From Lujinxingia sediminis (GTDB lineage: Bacteria > Myxococcota_A > Bradymonadia > Bradymonadales > Bradymonadaceae), in the NCBI RefSeq assembly GCF_004005565.1, contig NZ_SADD01000004.1, positions 248,001 to 312,000 on the forward strand: 64,000 nucleotides of DNA, in the 5' to 3' direction. The notes beneath the pieces are model-generated. The model searched no databases, was not told the DNA's origin, and saw nothing but the letters and a program-made list of their open reading frames with translations. Positions 48,050 through 56,205 of this stretch are shown here, in pieces; the stretch's first letter is position 1, and each line of letters starts with the position of its first letter. The position numbers and the translations under genes are program-made.

Positions 48050-48051
48050 TC

Positions 48052-49434
48052 GTGGAGAACCTTCAAGGCGGCACCCTGGCGCTGGAACATCGCTACCACC
48101 TCGATCGGCGCATCAGCACCGAGAGCCTCATCTCGCGCTACGCAGCCACGCAGGAGCCCTTCGGGCTTCCGGTCCAGGTTGTGATCTTCGAGGGGCTCCC
48201 GGAGGCCGGCGCCGAAGATGCACTCATTGAACGCATCCGCAACAGCGCCGAGCGCGCCAGCCACCAGCGCATCGAGGGGGTTCTCTCGGTGGTGGATTTC
48301 GGTGAGCTTGAGCGGGGCGTCCCCTTCGTCATTGAGCAAAGCGCCGCGGGCACCTCGCTTGCAGCGGTGCTGGAGCGCCGCGGCACACTTCCCCCCGGTG
48401 AAGTCGTGCTGCTCGTCGAGCGCCTGGCCGCAATCCTGGAGCGCGCCCACCACCGCGAACTCTTCCACGGCGCCCTCACCGCGCGCTGGGTGCGACTTCC
48501 CGAAGGCCCCGACGCCTTCGAGCGCGCCACCCTTTCCTTCTTCTCGGTCGGGCTCACCCTGGCGGAGCTGCGCGCGCTTCCGCACGCCGCGCTCACCACC
48601 GATCTCGTGGACGCCTTCGCCCCGGAGGTCTTCGCCGAGGACGAGGCGATAAACCCTGTGGCCGCCGACCAATGGGCGCTCGGCGCCCTGGCCTACCGCG
48701 CGCTATGCGGCGTGCACCCCTACTTTGACGACCCCATCGACGCCAGCGAAGGCCTGGTACGCATCGCCTCCGACCCCGCTCCCACACTCGAAGAGCTCGG
48801 CGTCGAAGAAGCGATCTCCTCGGTGATTGATCGCGCCCTGCAACGTGACCCGTCCAGCCGCTGGCCGACACTCTCCGACTTCGCCCACGAGTTGCGACTG
48901 GCGGTTCATGGCCCCGAACCCGACTCCGCCCCGACTCCGGCCCCCTCCTCCCCCCCGGAGGTCGCGCGCCGCGAAGACGCCGAGTTACCCGACACGAAGC
49001 GCGAGTCACCTCCCTCCCTCCCCGAGCCCCCACGCTCTTCCGCGCCGCTGAGCCCGCGCCCCAGCGGCTATCTGCTCACCCTGGCCCTGGCCCTCTTTAT
49101 CCTCTCCAATCTCGGCTGGTTCTTCTTCGCCATGGGCAGCCCCTCCGGGAACGCCTCCACCGAGCCCGAAGCCCCCACAGCCCAGGTGCTCACCTCCGGC
49201 CTGCAGATTCACTCCGAGCCCCCCGGCGCTCGCCTCTACACGCGGAGCCCCGAGAGCGGCGAAGAGAGCCTGCTGGGAGCCACACCCCAGGCGCTGACCG
49301 ATTTTGTCTTTGAGGGCCAGCAGGGCGTCGACTTTGTCCTGCGCCTGGAGGGCTACCAGGATCAAGCCCTGAGGGTCGAAGAGTCCCTGGCCGGCCAGGA
49401 TCTGCGCATCACCCTCCAGCCTGACGATCGCTGA
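48052..49434 (+). CDS. Pseudokinase with transmembrane helix and C-terminal PEGA domain
   Basis: Residues 1-285 keep the size and rhythm of a Hanks-type kinase (APEVF near 190; LGALAYRALCGVHPYF; LQRDPSSRWPT). The catalytic motifs are lost: the HRDLKPEN position reads FHGALTARW (bases about 48464-48490) and DFG reads FFSVG, and there is no clear Gly loop or VAIK lysine. A Pro-rich linker leads to one membrane helix (YLLTLALALFILSNLGWFFF, about residue 342). A PEGA-like surface domain follows (LQIHSEPPGARLY, LEGYQDQALRVEES). The GTG start at 48052, 2 bp after ggt, suggests co-translation. Confidence 0.85.
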   Translation: MENLQGGTLALEHRYHLDRRISTESLISRYAATQEPFGLPVQVVIFEGLPEAGAEDALIERIRNSAERASHQRIEGVLSVVDFGELERGVPFVIEQSAAGTSLAAVLERRGTLPPGEVVLLVERLAAILERAHHRELFHGALTARWVRLPEGPDAFERATLSFFSVGLTLAELRALPHAALTTDLVDAFAPEVFAEDEAINPVAADQWALGALAYRALCGVHPYFDDPIDASEGLVRIASDPAPTLEELGVEEAISSVIDRALQRDPSSRWPTLSDFAHELRLAVHGPEPDSAPTPAPSSPPEVARREDAELPDTKRESPPSLPEPPRSSAPLSPRPSGYLLTLALALFILSNLGWFFFAMGSPSGNASTEPEAPTAQVLTSGLQIHSEPPGARLYTRSPESGEESLLGATPQALTDFVFEGQQGVDFVLRLEGYQDQALRVEESLAGQDLRITLQPDDR

Positions 49435-49479
49435 CCTCCCGGTGAGATCTCCCGATTCGCCCTGTTTTTAGCCCTGAAC

Positions 49480-49511
49480 ATGCCCCCGAACCTCTCGGGG
49501 CATTTTTTTTT
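49480..49511 (+). terminator. Intrinsic terminator after the PEGA pseudokinase
   Basis: ATGCCCC and GGGGCAT form a 7-bp stem around a 10-nt loop, followed by nine T residues (49503-49511). It lies 46 bp past the stop codon and separates the ggt unit from the next transcription unit. The T-tract may double as an upstream A/T-rich element for the promoter at 49532. Confidence 0.85.
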
Positions 49512-49531
49512 ACTTATTTTTTACAGTGTGG

Positions 49532-49560
49532 TTGACATTTTCCACCGACGCTGTAATTTA
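49532..49560 (+). promoter_or_regulatory. Sigma-70-type promoter of a probable small RNA
   Basis: A perfect -35 box TTGACA at 49532-49537 is followed after 17 bp by AATTTA (or after 16 bp by TAATTT), with a TG just before for an extended -10. A/T-rich sequence precedes it. Predicted start near 49567. GTGG and CCAC flank the -35 symmetrically (49528-49545), a possible operator. Confidence 0.65.
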
Positions 49561-49566
49561 GACTGC

Positions 49567-49852
49567 GTAAGACGCGAAGCAGCACGACGAAGGATGACAG
49601 GTTCCAGTAACACTGATACTTTACAGTCTCCTTGGAATAGAAAGTCAGCAGCTTCAGTTCTACATCATGAGTGCGCAAGACAGGTCGCGTGTTCTATCGT
49701 GTGCGAGGTAGGTTGCATCCTTCCCCATATCTTCCTGATATCCCACCCCATTTCCTTCCTGGAAATCCTACCAAAATCCCTCCTACTTACTTCGCACACG
49801 AAAGCACACGCGATTCAGAAAGCGAGGCCCCTCCCAGGGGCCTCGCTTTTTT
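49567..49852 (+). ncRNA. Candidate structured small RNA of about 290 nt
   Basis: The segment lies between a terminator and a second, strong one, has its own promoter, has clearly lower GC than the flanking genes and encodes no convincing protein. A 10-bp perfect pairing joins TCGTGTGCGA (49697-49706) to TCGCACACGA (49792-49801), with further GTAGG/CCTAC pairing inside. The enclosed loop is very CU-rich and holds at least six TCCT or CCTCC tracts that could pair with Shine-Dalgarno sequences. TTCCA/TGGAA (about 49602/49634) suggests a 5' stem too. It lacks the signature sequences of tmRNA, RNase P, 6S or SRP RNA that I know. Expression is inferred, not shown. Confidence 0.6.
49820..49852 (+). 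terminator. Strong intrinsic terminator
   Basis: GCGAGGCCCC and GGGGCCTCGC form a perfect 10-bp stem (12 with the AA/TT ends) around TCCCA, followed by six T residues. It closes the candidate small-RNA unit. From 49853 to the Nudix-like gene at 50050 I see only a C-rich leader with no recognisable element. Confidence 0.92.
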
Positions 49853-50049
49853 CTTGGTAGAATGTTCCCGAGCTACTGTAGCGCCTCTCCCCCCCCGATC
49901 GCCCCTTGTCAGCCCGCCCCACCCCGGCCACAGTGCCCTCGCCGAGTTCCCGCGCGCGCCTCCCCCCGGCCCGAACTCCCCTCGCGCCCCGATCCGCGCC
50001 CGACGCTTCCCGCCCTCCCTATGATACCGTCTCCAAGAGAGCCCCACAG

Positions 50050-50700
50050 ATGACCCCATCACGCTACGCCGACGAGACCATCGCCTACGTCCCCCGCGAG
50101 GAGCTCGACGCCCTCAACGCGCTTGAGCACGGCTTCCGGACCGACGATCAGGCTCGCCACTACACGGAGTTAGCCGGACGTCTGCGCTGGGGCCTGCGCG
50201 CACCTCTCGAAGACGATCCCGGCAAAAAACAACTCATCCCCTACGTGGTGGTTCATAACGACACGCACCTCTTTCGCCTGCGCCGCCTCCCCACCCAGGG
50301 TGAAGCCCGCCTCCACGACAAACTCTCCCTGGGGGTCGGCGGGCACATCGCCCGCGACAAAGAAAGCGACGCACCGGCCGAACTCCATCGCCCCGACGAC
50401 GCGCTGTGGACAGGCATGCTCGTCGAGCTCTACGAAGAGCTCTTCATCGAACGCCCCCTCACCCTGACCTACCGTGGGCTGATCAACGATGACACCAACG
50501 AGGTCGGTCAGGTGCACCTGGGCGTTGTCTTCAGCGCGTACCACGCCGGAGACCCCGCCCAAATCCGGGTGCGCGAGACCGATAAAATGGTCGGTGAATG
50601 GGTCACCCCAAACGAGCTCCAGGCAAAGATGCAAGGGCTGGAGAGCTGGAGTCAGCTTGTCGCCCCGCAGGCGCTGACTTGGCTCACGACCGCACTCTGA
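50050..50700 (+). CDS. Nudix-fold hydrolase-like protein
   Basis: The 216-aa protein has a Nudix-like core: LSLGVGGHIARDKE followed after an insert by LWTGMLVELYEELFI, which matches the G...REUXEE box loosely (the Glu-x-x-Glu-Glu is present, the Arg before it is not obvious). Flanking segments YVVVHNDTHLFRLRRL and LINDDTNEVGQVHLGVVF fit the beta-strands of the fold. Nudix proteins hydrolyse nucleoside diphosphate-linked compounds; the substrate is unknown. The ATG at 50050 is chosen; the open frame begins further upstream in a C-rich leader with no coding character. Confidence 0.78.
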   Translation: MTPSRYADETIAYVPREELDALNALEHGFRTDDQARHYTELAGRLRWGLRAPLEDDPGKKQLIPYVVVHNDTHLFRLRRLPTQGEARLHDKLSLGVGGHIARDKESDAPAELHRPDDALWTGMLVELYEELFIERPLTLTYRGLINDDTNEVGQVHLGVVFSAYHAGDPAQIRVRETDKMVGEWVTPNELQAKMQGLESWSQLVAPQALTWLTTAL

Positions 50701-50730
50701 GCCAACCTCTCGCGCCCCTCGCCAGGATCC

Positions 50731-51939
50731 TCAAACAGGCAACGGCTCGCCCACAAAGGCCTCATGCAGCGCGTTGGCTCCGGCCTCGACCTGCCCGGCC
50801 TCGACGATCCAGCTCAGACGCGCCAGGCTCGCGCTCAGCCCCAGGGTCTTCACACCGGCCTCCCGCAGCGCCGCCTCACCCAGGCGACTCCAGCGCGTCT
50901 GCCCGCCCACACCCAACCCCACAACGCTGATCATCCCCGGCTGGCTGACCTTCACATCCGCCCCGAGCGCGCACAGCGACGTCTCCAACGCCTCGACCCC
51001 GTGCACGTCATCAAGCCCGATAAAAGCATCCAGACTGCCGCCCGGCTGCCAGTTGAAGCACACCGTCGCCAGCGCCTCAATCACCTCGGCGACCCGGTCC
51101 GCGCTGGCCCCCGCGCAGACCCGAAGCCCCCGCCGAATATGGCTGACCGCCACCGCTGGCCGCCCTTCCTCCAGGCGCGAGAGCTCCGTATGCGGAAGAT
51201 CCACCCGCACCACCGTGCCCCCCTCCCCGCGCATCTGCGTGCTGCGGGCGTAAAGCGCGATCTGAGCGCGGCGCGCAAACTCCACCGCCTGCTCATTGAG
51301 CACTTTCGCGCCGGCGCGCGCCATCTCCTGCATCTCTTCGTAACTCAAGCTCTCAAGCTGGCGAGCGCTGAGCACCACCCGCGGATCCGCGCTGAAGACC
51401 CCGTCGACATCGCTGTAGATCTCGCAGGCCTCCGCCCCCAATGCCGCCGCCAGTGCCACCGCCGTCGTATCGCTGCCACCGCGGCCCAGCGTCGTCACAT
51501 CGCGTCGGTAGCTCGTCCCCTGGAAGCCGGCCACGATCACAATGCGTCCCTGCGCCAGCTCGTCCTGCACCCGAAAAGGCCGCACATCGATGATACGCGC
51601 GTTGGAGTGGCTGGCCGTGGTGAGGATGCCACACTGCGATCCGGTAAGACTCACCGCCTGGTGGCCACGGGCCTGAATCGCAATCGACATCAACGCCATA
51701 CTGATACGCTCGCCCACCGAGAGCAGCATATCGAGCTCCCGCCGCGAAGGACTGGCCGCAAGCTCGTTGGCCATCCCCAGAAGATCGTCCGTGGTATCGC
51801 CCATGGCCGAAACCACAACCACCACCTGGTAGCCGCGCTCGCGCGTGGCAACAATCGCCTCGGCGACCTGCCGGATCTTGGAAAGATCTGAGAGTGAAGA
51901 GCCCCCGAACTTCTGAACGATCACCTTCAAAGCGCACAC
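50731..51939 (-). CDS. lysC: Aspartate kinase
   Basis: This enzyme phosphorylates aspartate, the first step to Lys, Thr and Met. The N-terminal [11 protein letters not shown] holds the KFGG motif, and [20 protein letters not shown] and [21 protein letters not shown] follow. The allosteric C-terminal half has two ACT-type segments (about residues 262-400), with [11 protein letters not shown]. The start is a GTG at 51939; a TTG at 51930 after GAAGGT would give the more usual [10 protein letters not shown] start. Confidence 0.94.
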   Translation of the reverse strand: MCALKVIVQKFGGSSLSDLSKIRQVAEAIVATRERGYQVVVVVSAMGDTTDDLLGMANELAASPSRRELDMLLSVGERISMALMSIAIQARGHQAVSLTGSQCGILTTASHSNARIIDVRPFRVQDELAQGRIVIVAGFQGTSYRRDVTTLGRGGSDTTAVALAAALGAEACEIYSDVDGVFSADPRVVLSARQLESLSYEEMQEMARAGAKVLNEQAVEFARRAQIALYARSTQMRGEGGTVVRVDLPHTELSRLEEGRPAVAVSHIRRGLRVCAGASADRVAEVIEALATVCFNWQPGGSLDAFIGLDDVHGVEALETSLCALGADVKVSQPGMISVVGLGVGGQTRWSRLGEAALREAGVKTLGLSASLARLSWIVEAGQVEAGANALHEAFVGEPLPV

Positions 51940-52076
51940 CTTCTAAGCTGGCGGTCTTCCCCGGCCGCTCGCCCGTCGAGCTGCCGGGCACACCCGGAAC
52001 CACGCCGACGCAGTGCGTCAGCGGCCCTATAGCTTAGCAGGTTTTCGCGCTCGCGCACCCTCTGCTCACCTCAGAC

Positions 52077-54158
52077 TCACGAGGGTTTCACAAGTTTGAG
52101 CACCAGCGGAAACGCCGCCGCAAACCCGGCGAGCAGCCCGCCACCGAAGTGCACGAAGAGGGCAAGTGCCATGTTCCCGCCGAGCGCGCTGGCGACCACC
52201 GCGCCCAGGGTTCCCAGCGCAACCAGGCCGAACCCGGCCGACGCGATCCCGCGTGAGATCGGTAAGAAAGGCAATAGAATCGCCAGCACGCCCATCACGA
52301 CAGGCACCACGGTCAACGCCGTCAACGCCCCGCCACCAGCCACACCGAGCGCGCTGGCAGCGACCAGGGCGATGCCCGCCATCAACCCACAGACCTTTTG
52401 CAAGGTGCCCACCAGCGCCTCGGCCCCCTCATGGGCGGTCTTTGCAGCCGGCGTTGGTGCAGCCGACGGTGCCGCCGGACCATGCTGATGCACAGCCTGG
52501 GGCGCACCCGGCTGATGGGTATGTGTCGGCACTTCAGAACCCGGGAACGCCCCCCCGAAAGGTTGAGCCACCGGGGCTCCTGGTGCCGGCATCGCCCCGA
52601 AGGAGGCATCGCCTGCCGGCGACAGATACCCCGGCGCCGGTGTCGCCCCGAAGTTCGCGTCTCCTGCCGGCAGCGGATACCCCGGCACCGGTGTGACTTC
52701 GGCAAAGGAAGCCGCAGTGCGCTGTGGGCCTTGCTGCATCGGCTCTTCCCGAGACACCATCCGCGGCTCGGGCGCGACCGGATCAAGCGCTTCCACCTCC
52801 AGCTCCGGCACATCGTCGATCGTCGACTCTGCCGCCGCTCCTCCAGGCTCGGGCAACGTGATGCCAAAACGAGGCCCGGTGGAGCTTCGCTGCCAGGGGT
52901 TTGGCCCGGCTGCCTGCGCCAGGGAGGGAGCCCCCACATCGGTGTCGGCATCCGGCTGCATCAAGCCCTGCGCTGAGGGCGTCGAAGCAGCCCCTGCCGA
53001 GCTTGTCGGAAACGCCGTACGCGGCCGGCTCTCGCCGCCGAAAGGCTGCTCGCGACGCGGCTCACTGCCCGCAGGTCCCACCTGATAGGTTCCGGTGGTG
53101 CCGAGCACGCCCGAATCCTCCACCATGCCGACACCTTCCCCACCGGCCTCGCGTCCTCGACGTGCCACCTTATAGACGCCGCTTCGGGGCGTATCCCGGT
53201 TGTGCGAGCGTTTAAAGGGATTTTCTCCGGCCTCACCCGGAGCCGGCTGGCGACTCTGGCCCGGCATCACGTCGGTATGAAGATCATCAACCCGAAGATC
53301 ATCAGGCGTCGGCAGCGGAGTACGCTCCGCCTTCTGCATGCTCTTCTTCAAACGATCGCGCAGGCTAGCCCCCCGGGTCAACTTCTCGGCCCCGGCTTGC
53401 AGCTGTGCCATGCTCATCGCCTGAGTCGGCGCATCGTCGGCATCACTCTGCACGCCACCCACGCGCATCGCACCGCCTCCCGACATAAGGTCGCTCTCCT
53501 CCTCCAGCGACATCCCCATCAGGGTATGAAGGCGCCCTCCATCGCTGCGCGCCCCCTCACTCTTATCCACCGACATGCTGCCGCCGCCGGCATCCGGGTT
53601 GGCAAAATCAGTGACGGAGAGCACCTGTGTGGCCAGCTCCTCGCTGCTCTCCTCGCTGAGCCCCCAGGCCGAGATCACCTGGTCCTCGTCCGAAGACTGC
53701 GACCGGGCCATAGGCGTCGGCCGGGGCTCACGCTGAAGCGCGTCGGGGGTGAGCGGTGAGGGCATCCCAAAGGCCGTGGCACGTACGTCGACCTCCTGCG
53801 CCTCAAAGGCCTGACGCAACTTCGCCGCATCGACCTGGCGGGTCGAGTCATCCTCTTCCGAGCCCTGCGCAGCATGCTCAAAGGGAAGATCGTGGACCGA
53901 GACCATCGCCGTGCGGGCCTCGTGCTCCCCGCTGTTATCGAGATCCGCACCGGTGATCGCCGGCAATCCAAAGAGCGTGCTGCGCGGCGCGGCTGCCGTG
54001 CGCCCCTGGTGGACCGCCGCCTCACTCTCCTCATCGAAGATCGCCGGAATCCCCATCATCGTCTGTCGGGGGGCACGCTCCTCAAAGGCCTCCCCGCAGC
54101 CAGGGCACGTCGATGCCTGAGGTTGCACACGGGCGTTGCATGATGGGCAAATCTTCAC
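52077..54158 (-). CDS. Zinc-ribbon protein with low-complexity middle and C-terminal membrane helices
   Basis: The GTG at 54158 follows AGGAGAGG and gives VKICPSCN...CPGCG, a zinc ribbon in residues 1-25. A long Pro/Ala/Glu/Gln-rich region carries short repeated motifs: T-x-x-G-hydrophobic-P (TMMGIPAIF, TLFGLPAIT, TAFGMPSPL, TLMGMS) and TQ motifs (ATQVLSV, PTQAMSM). The last 110 residues contain about four hydrophobic helices (MAGIALVAASALGVAGGGAL and others). The protein is therefore a membrane protein with a large cytoplasmic N-terminal part. Such T-x-x-G-P proteins occur in Myxococcota-like bacteria; function unknown. It follows the 584-aa acidic protein. Confidence 0.75.
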   Translation of the reverse strand: MKICPSCNARVQPQASTCPGCGEAFEERAPRQTMMGIPAIFDEESEAAVHQGRTAAAPRSTLFGLPAITGADLDNSGEHEARTAMVSVHDLPFEHAAQGSEEDDSTRQVDAAKLRQAFEAQEVDVRATAFGMPSPLTPDALQREPRPTPMARSQSSDEDQVISAWGLSEESSEELATQVLSVTDFANPDAGGGSMSVDKSEGARSDGGRLHTLMGMSLEEESDLMSGGGAMRVGGVQSDADDAPTQAMSMAQLQAGAEKLTRGASLRDRLKKSMQKAERTPLPTPDDLRVDDLHTDVMPGQSRQPAPGEAGENPFKRSHNRDTPRSGVYKVARRGREAGGEGVGMVEDSGVLGTTGTYQVGPAGSEPRREQPFGGESRPRTAFPTSSAGAASTPSAQGLMQPDADTDVGAPSLAQAAGPNPWQRSSTGPRFGITLPEPGGAAAESTIDDVPELEVEALDPVAPEPRMVSREEPMQQGPQRTAASFAEVTPVPGYPLPAGDANFGATPAPGYLSPAGDASFGAMPAPGAPVAQPFGGAFPGSEVPTHTHQPGAPQAVHQHGPAAPSAAPTPAAKTAHEGAEALVGTLQKVCGLMAGIALVAASALGVAGGGALTALTVVPVVMGVLAILLPFLPISRGIASAGFGLVALGTLGAVVASALGGNMALALFVHFGGGLLAGFAAAFPLVLKLVKPS
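52570..52697 (-). repeat. Two and a third copies of a 51-bp in-frame repeat
   Basis: The DNA encodes TPVPGYPLPAGDANFGA, TPAPGYLSPAGDASFGA and then MPAPG, a 17-residue repeat in the linker of the zinc-ribbon protein. The copies differ by several substitutions, so the duplication is not very recent. Confidence 0.8.
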
Positions 54159-54271
54159 CGGCCTCTCCTGATCGTTGCCGAAGCATTGCGCTGTGCAGGG
54201 CACTCCATCGCTCCTGCACGTCGATAACATGACACCACACGCGTTCCTTCCTGCACCCATACCTGCTGGCG

Positions 54272-54300
54272 CAAAGAAAGACCTCAAAAAACGATGTCAA
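54272..54300 (-). promoter_or_regulatory. Possible promoter of the zinc-ribbon gene
   Basis: On the minus strand a perfect -35 box TTGACA (54300-54295) is followed after 17 bp by TCTTTG, a poor -10. The surrounding 54240-54340 stretch is lower in GC than the flanking genes. Position about 115 bp before the GTG start. Confidence 0.3.
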
Positions 54301-54388
54301 GTATCGAATTGTTATCACAGCCCCCCGCACCGCAAAAGCTCCATCATCACAAGAGGATGGCTCACCCTGCGAGAGGCCCCTTGCCGAC

Positions 54389-56143
54389 TTATTCCGCTTT
54401 GAGCATCGCCTGCTGATGCTCGCGCAACAACCCGGCCACCGGTGTGCTGAGCTTCTGCTCGAGCAAATCCTGGTAAAACGCGGCGACCTCGTCGCTCTCC
54501 ACGTACTCTCCCAGACGGCTGAGCTGCGCGAGGTTGCCAGGATTGATATTGCGCTCCGGATCATCGGCAAGAAAGGAGGCGTAGCACAAAAAGGCTTTCT
54601 GGTACTGGCGGTCTGAGAAGAGTGCCAGCGAGAGCTCCTTCTGAAGCCCTTCCCGTTCGGTGTCATCCAGCGGCGTGGAGAGCTGGGTCTGAATCCACTC
54701 CACGTAGCGCTGGTGCAGGCTGGCGGCCCGTCCCAGGCGCTGCAACCCCTCCAGCGCTTTAGCCCGACCGGCCTCGGCACGGCGCTCGGCAAACGCCCGA
54801 GCAAACGCATCAAATGCCTGCTCCTTCTGCCGCAACTTCACCTCATAGAGCATCGCCAGCACCAGAAAGACCTGCTGGCGCTCGGCCGGTGCCGAGAAGA
54901 GCTCAATGCCGTCCTCATAGAGCGCAGCGAGTTCCTCCCAGGCCTGCTCTTTGATGTAGCGCTCGCGCTGCTCGTTGAGGATCGCAATCCGCGCGGCCAG
55001 ATCCTCGGTAGGCGCAGTCGGCTCCTCGCTGACTTCGCCGCTCTCCACGGCCGGAGGCGGAGGCTCCTCGGCCTCGCTTAGGTCGCTCCGCAAACGCGCC
55101 AGGCGCTCATTGAGGTCGCGGGTGCGCTCGGTCGGCTGTGAGGCTCGCCGAAACGCCCGGGCAGGCCCGGCGGCCTCTCCCGGGGCGGACTTCTCCTCGG
55201 TCAGCACGATCGGCTCTGAGCTCTGCTCGCTCAGCTCGCCCTCCTCCTCATCGGCCTCACTGCTCTCACTGGCCTCACTGATCGACGAGGGATCGGAGTC
55301 TTCCTCGATCACGTCGATATCATCGAGCGAGACCTCGATGACCTGCGTCGAGCGAAGATCATCGTCCCGAAACGCGTTCGGAGCCTTCAAGATCTGGGTG
55401 GCCTCACCAAAGTCGTCATCGTCGTCATCTTCGTCGTCCTGATGCCCGGGATGCTCCGAGACCTCCGAGGCTGCACTGAGCACCTCATCGATCGCCTCGC
55501 GCGCTCCCCGAGAGGTCTCCATCACCTCGTCGATCACCTGGGTGGAACGCAGGTCATCGACCGGGGGCGTTCGGACGGCCGCCTCCACATCGAACTGAAA
55601 CATGGGCCGGGTCATCGGCTCGCGCTCGACCTTGCTCTCCCCCCCCTGGATCGCCTCAGCCAGAGCCCGCGACGCCCCACGAAGCTCGGCGTAAAGCCGC
55701 CCCTGGTTGCGGAGTTTTGCCACAAAGCCCGGATTGAGAAGATCGATCACCTCTCCCAGCGGACCAAAAGGATCGCAGCTGGCCAGGAAGCGCTCCAGCT
55801 CACGAAAGACCCTTTCGGCGCGCGAGAGCCGCTCGTCCCCGAGATGGCCTTCGATCAACCCCTCAAAGATCGCTTCGAGCTCCCGGCCCAGCTCCGCGAC
55901 CTCATCGAGGGTGCGCTCGGCCGCGCGTGAGCCCCAGGGATGTCGCACCGGACGCACCGCCTCCAGGTACTGCGCCAGCACAAAGAGATGCAGTCGCGTA
56001 TAGCCCCCCACCGCATCGAAGGGCGCGAGTAACTTGCGCCGGGAGAGCTGCGAGAAGTCGACCTCACTGAGCTCCAGACCGCATTGCGCAGCAAGATGTT
56101 GAAATTGTGGGCTCGAAAGCGCCTGAAGTTCTCTTCGGATCAC
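54389..56143 (-). CDS. Acidic protein with repeated DDLRSTQVI motif and TPR-like C-terminus
   Basis: Three regions are visible in the 584-aa product. Residues 1-190 are helical and without recognised domain (LAAQCGLELSEVDFSQLSRR, SRAERVFRELERFL). Residues 195-330 are strongly acidic and disordered-looking, with DDLRSTQVI twice (bases about 55530-55561 and 55330-55366) and ATQIL once. The C-terminal 200 residues are helical in a TPR-like rhythm (WEELAALYEDGIELF, QKEQAFDAFARAFAERR, RQYQKAFLCYASFL). No signal peptide. The TQ motifs are shared with the next gene's product, suggesting a joint pathway. Function unknown. Confidence 0.75.
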   Translation of the reverse strand: MIRRELQALSSPQFQHLAAQCGLELSEVDFSQLSRRKLLAPFDAVGGYTRLHLFVLAQYLEAVRPVRHPWGSRAAERTLDEVAELGRELEAIFEGLIEGHLGDERLSRAERVFRELERFLASCDPFGPLGEVIDLLNPGFVAKLRNQGRLYAELRGASRALAEAIQGGESKVEREPMTRPMFQFDVEAAVRTPPVDDLRSTQVIDEVMETSRGAREAIDEVLSAASEVSEHPGHQDDEDDDDDDFGEATQILKAPNAFRDDDLRSTQVIEVSLDDIDVIEEDSDPSSISEASESSEADEEEGELSEQSSEPIVLTEEKSAPGEAAGPARAFRRASQPTERTRDLNERLARLRSDLSEAEEPPPPAVESGEVSEEPTAPTEDLAARIAILNEQRERYIKEQAWEELAALYEDGIELFSAPAERQQVFLVLAMLYEVKLRQKEQAFDAFARAFAERRAEAGRAKALEGLQRLGRAASLHQRYVEWIQTQLSTPLDDTEREGLQKELSLALFSDRQYQKAFLCYASFLADDPERNINPGNLAQLSRLGEYVESDEVAAFYQDLLEQKLSTPVAGLLREHQQAMLKAE

Positions 56144-56205
56144 CGCATGCCTCGTCGTCTGTCATCGCCTGGGCGGGCGCTTAGAGCGCGCTCTGATCTG
56201 GCCCA

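Noticed and set aside
49567-49852. Candidate RNA as 6S, SRP, tmRNA or RNase P RNA
   Set aside because: None of the conserved core sequences of these RNAs that I can recognise is present; still needs a covariance-model search.
49480-49860. 126-aa open frame across the candidate small RNA
   Set aside because: It begins inside a terminator stem and ends past another, has no ribosome-binding site or coding bias, and overlaps the promoter; an RNA gene explains the region better.
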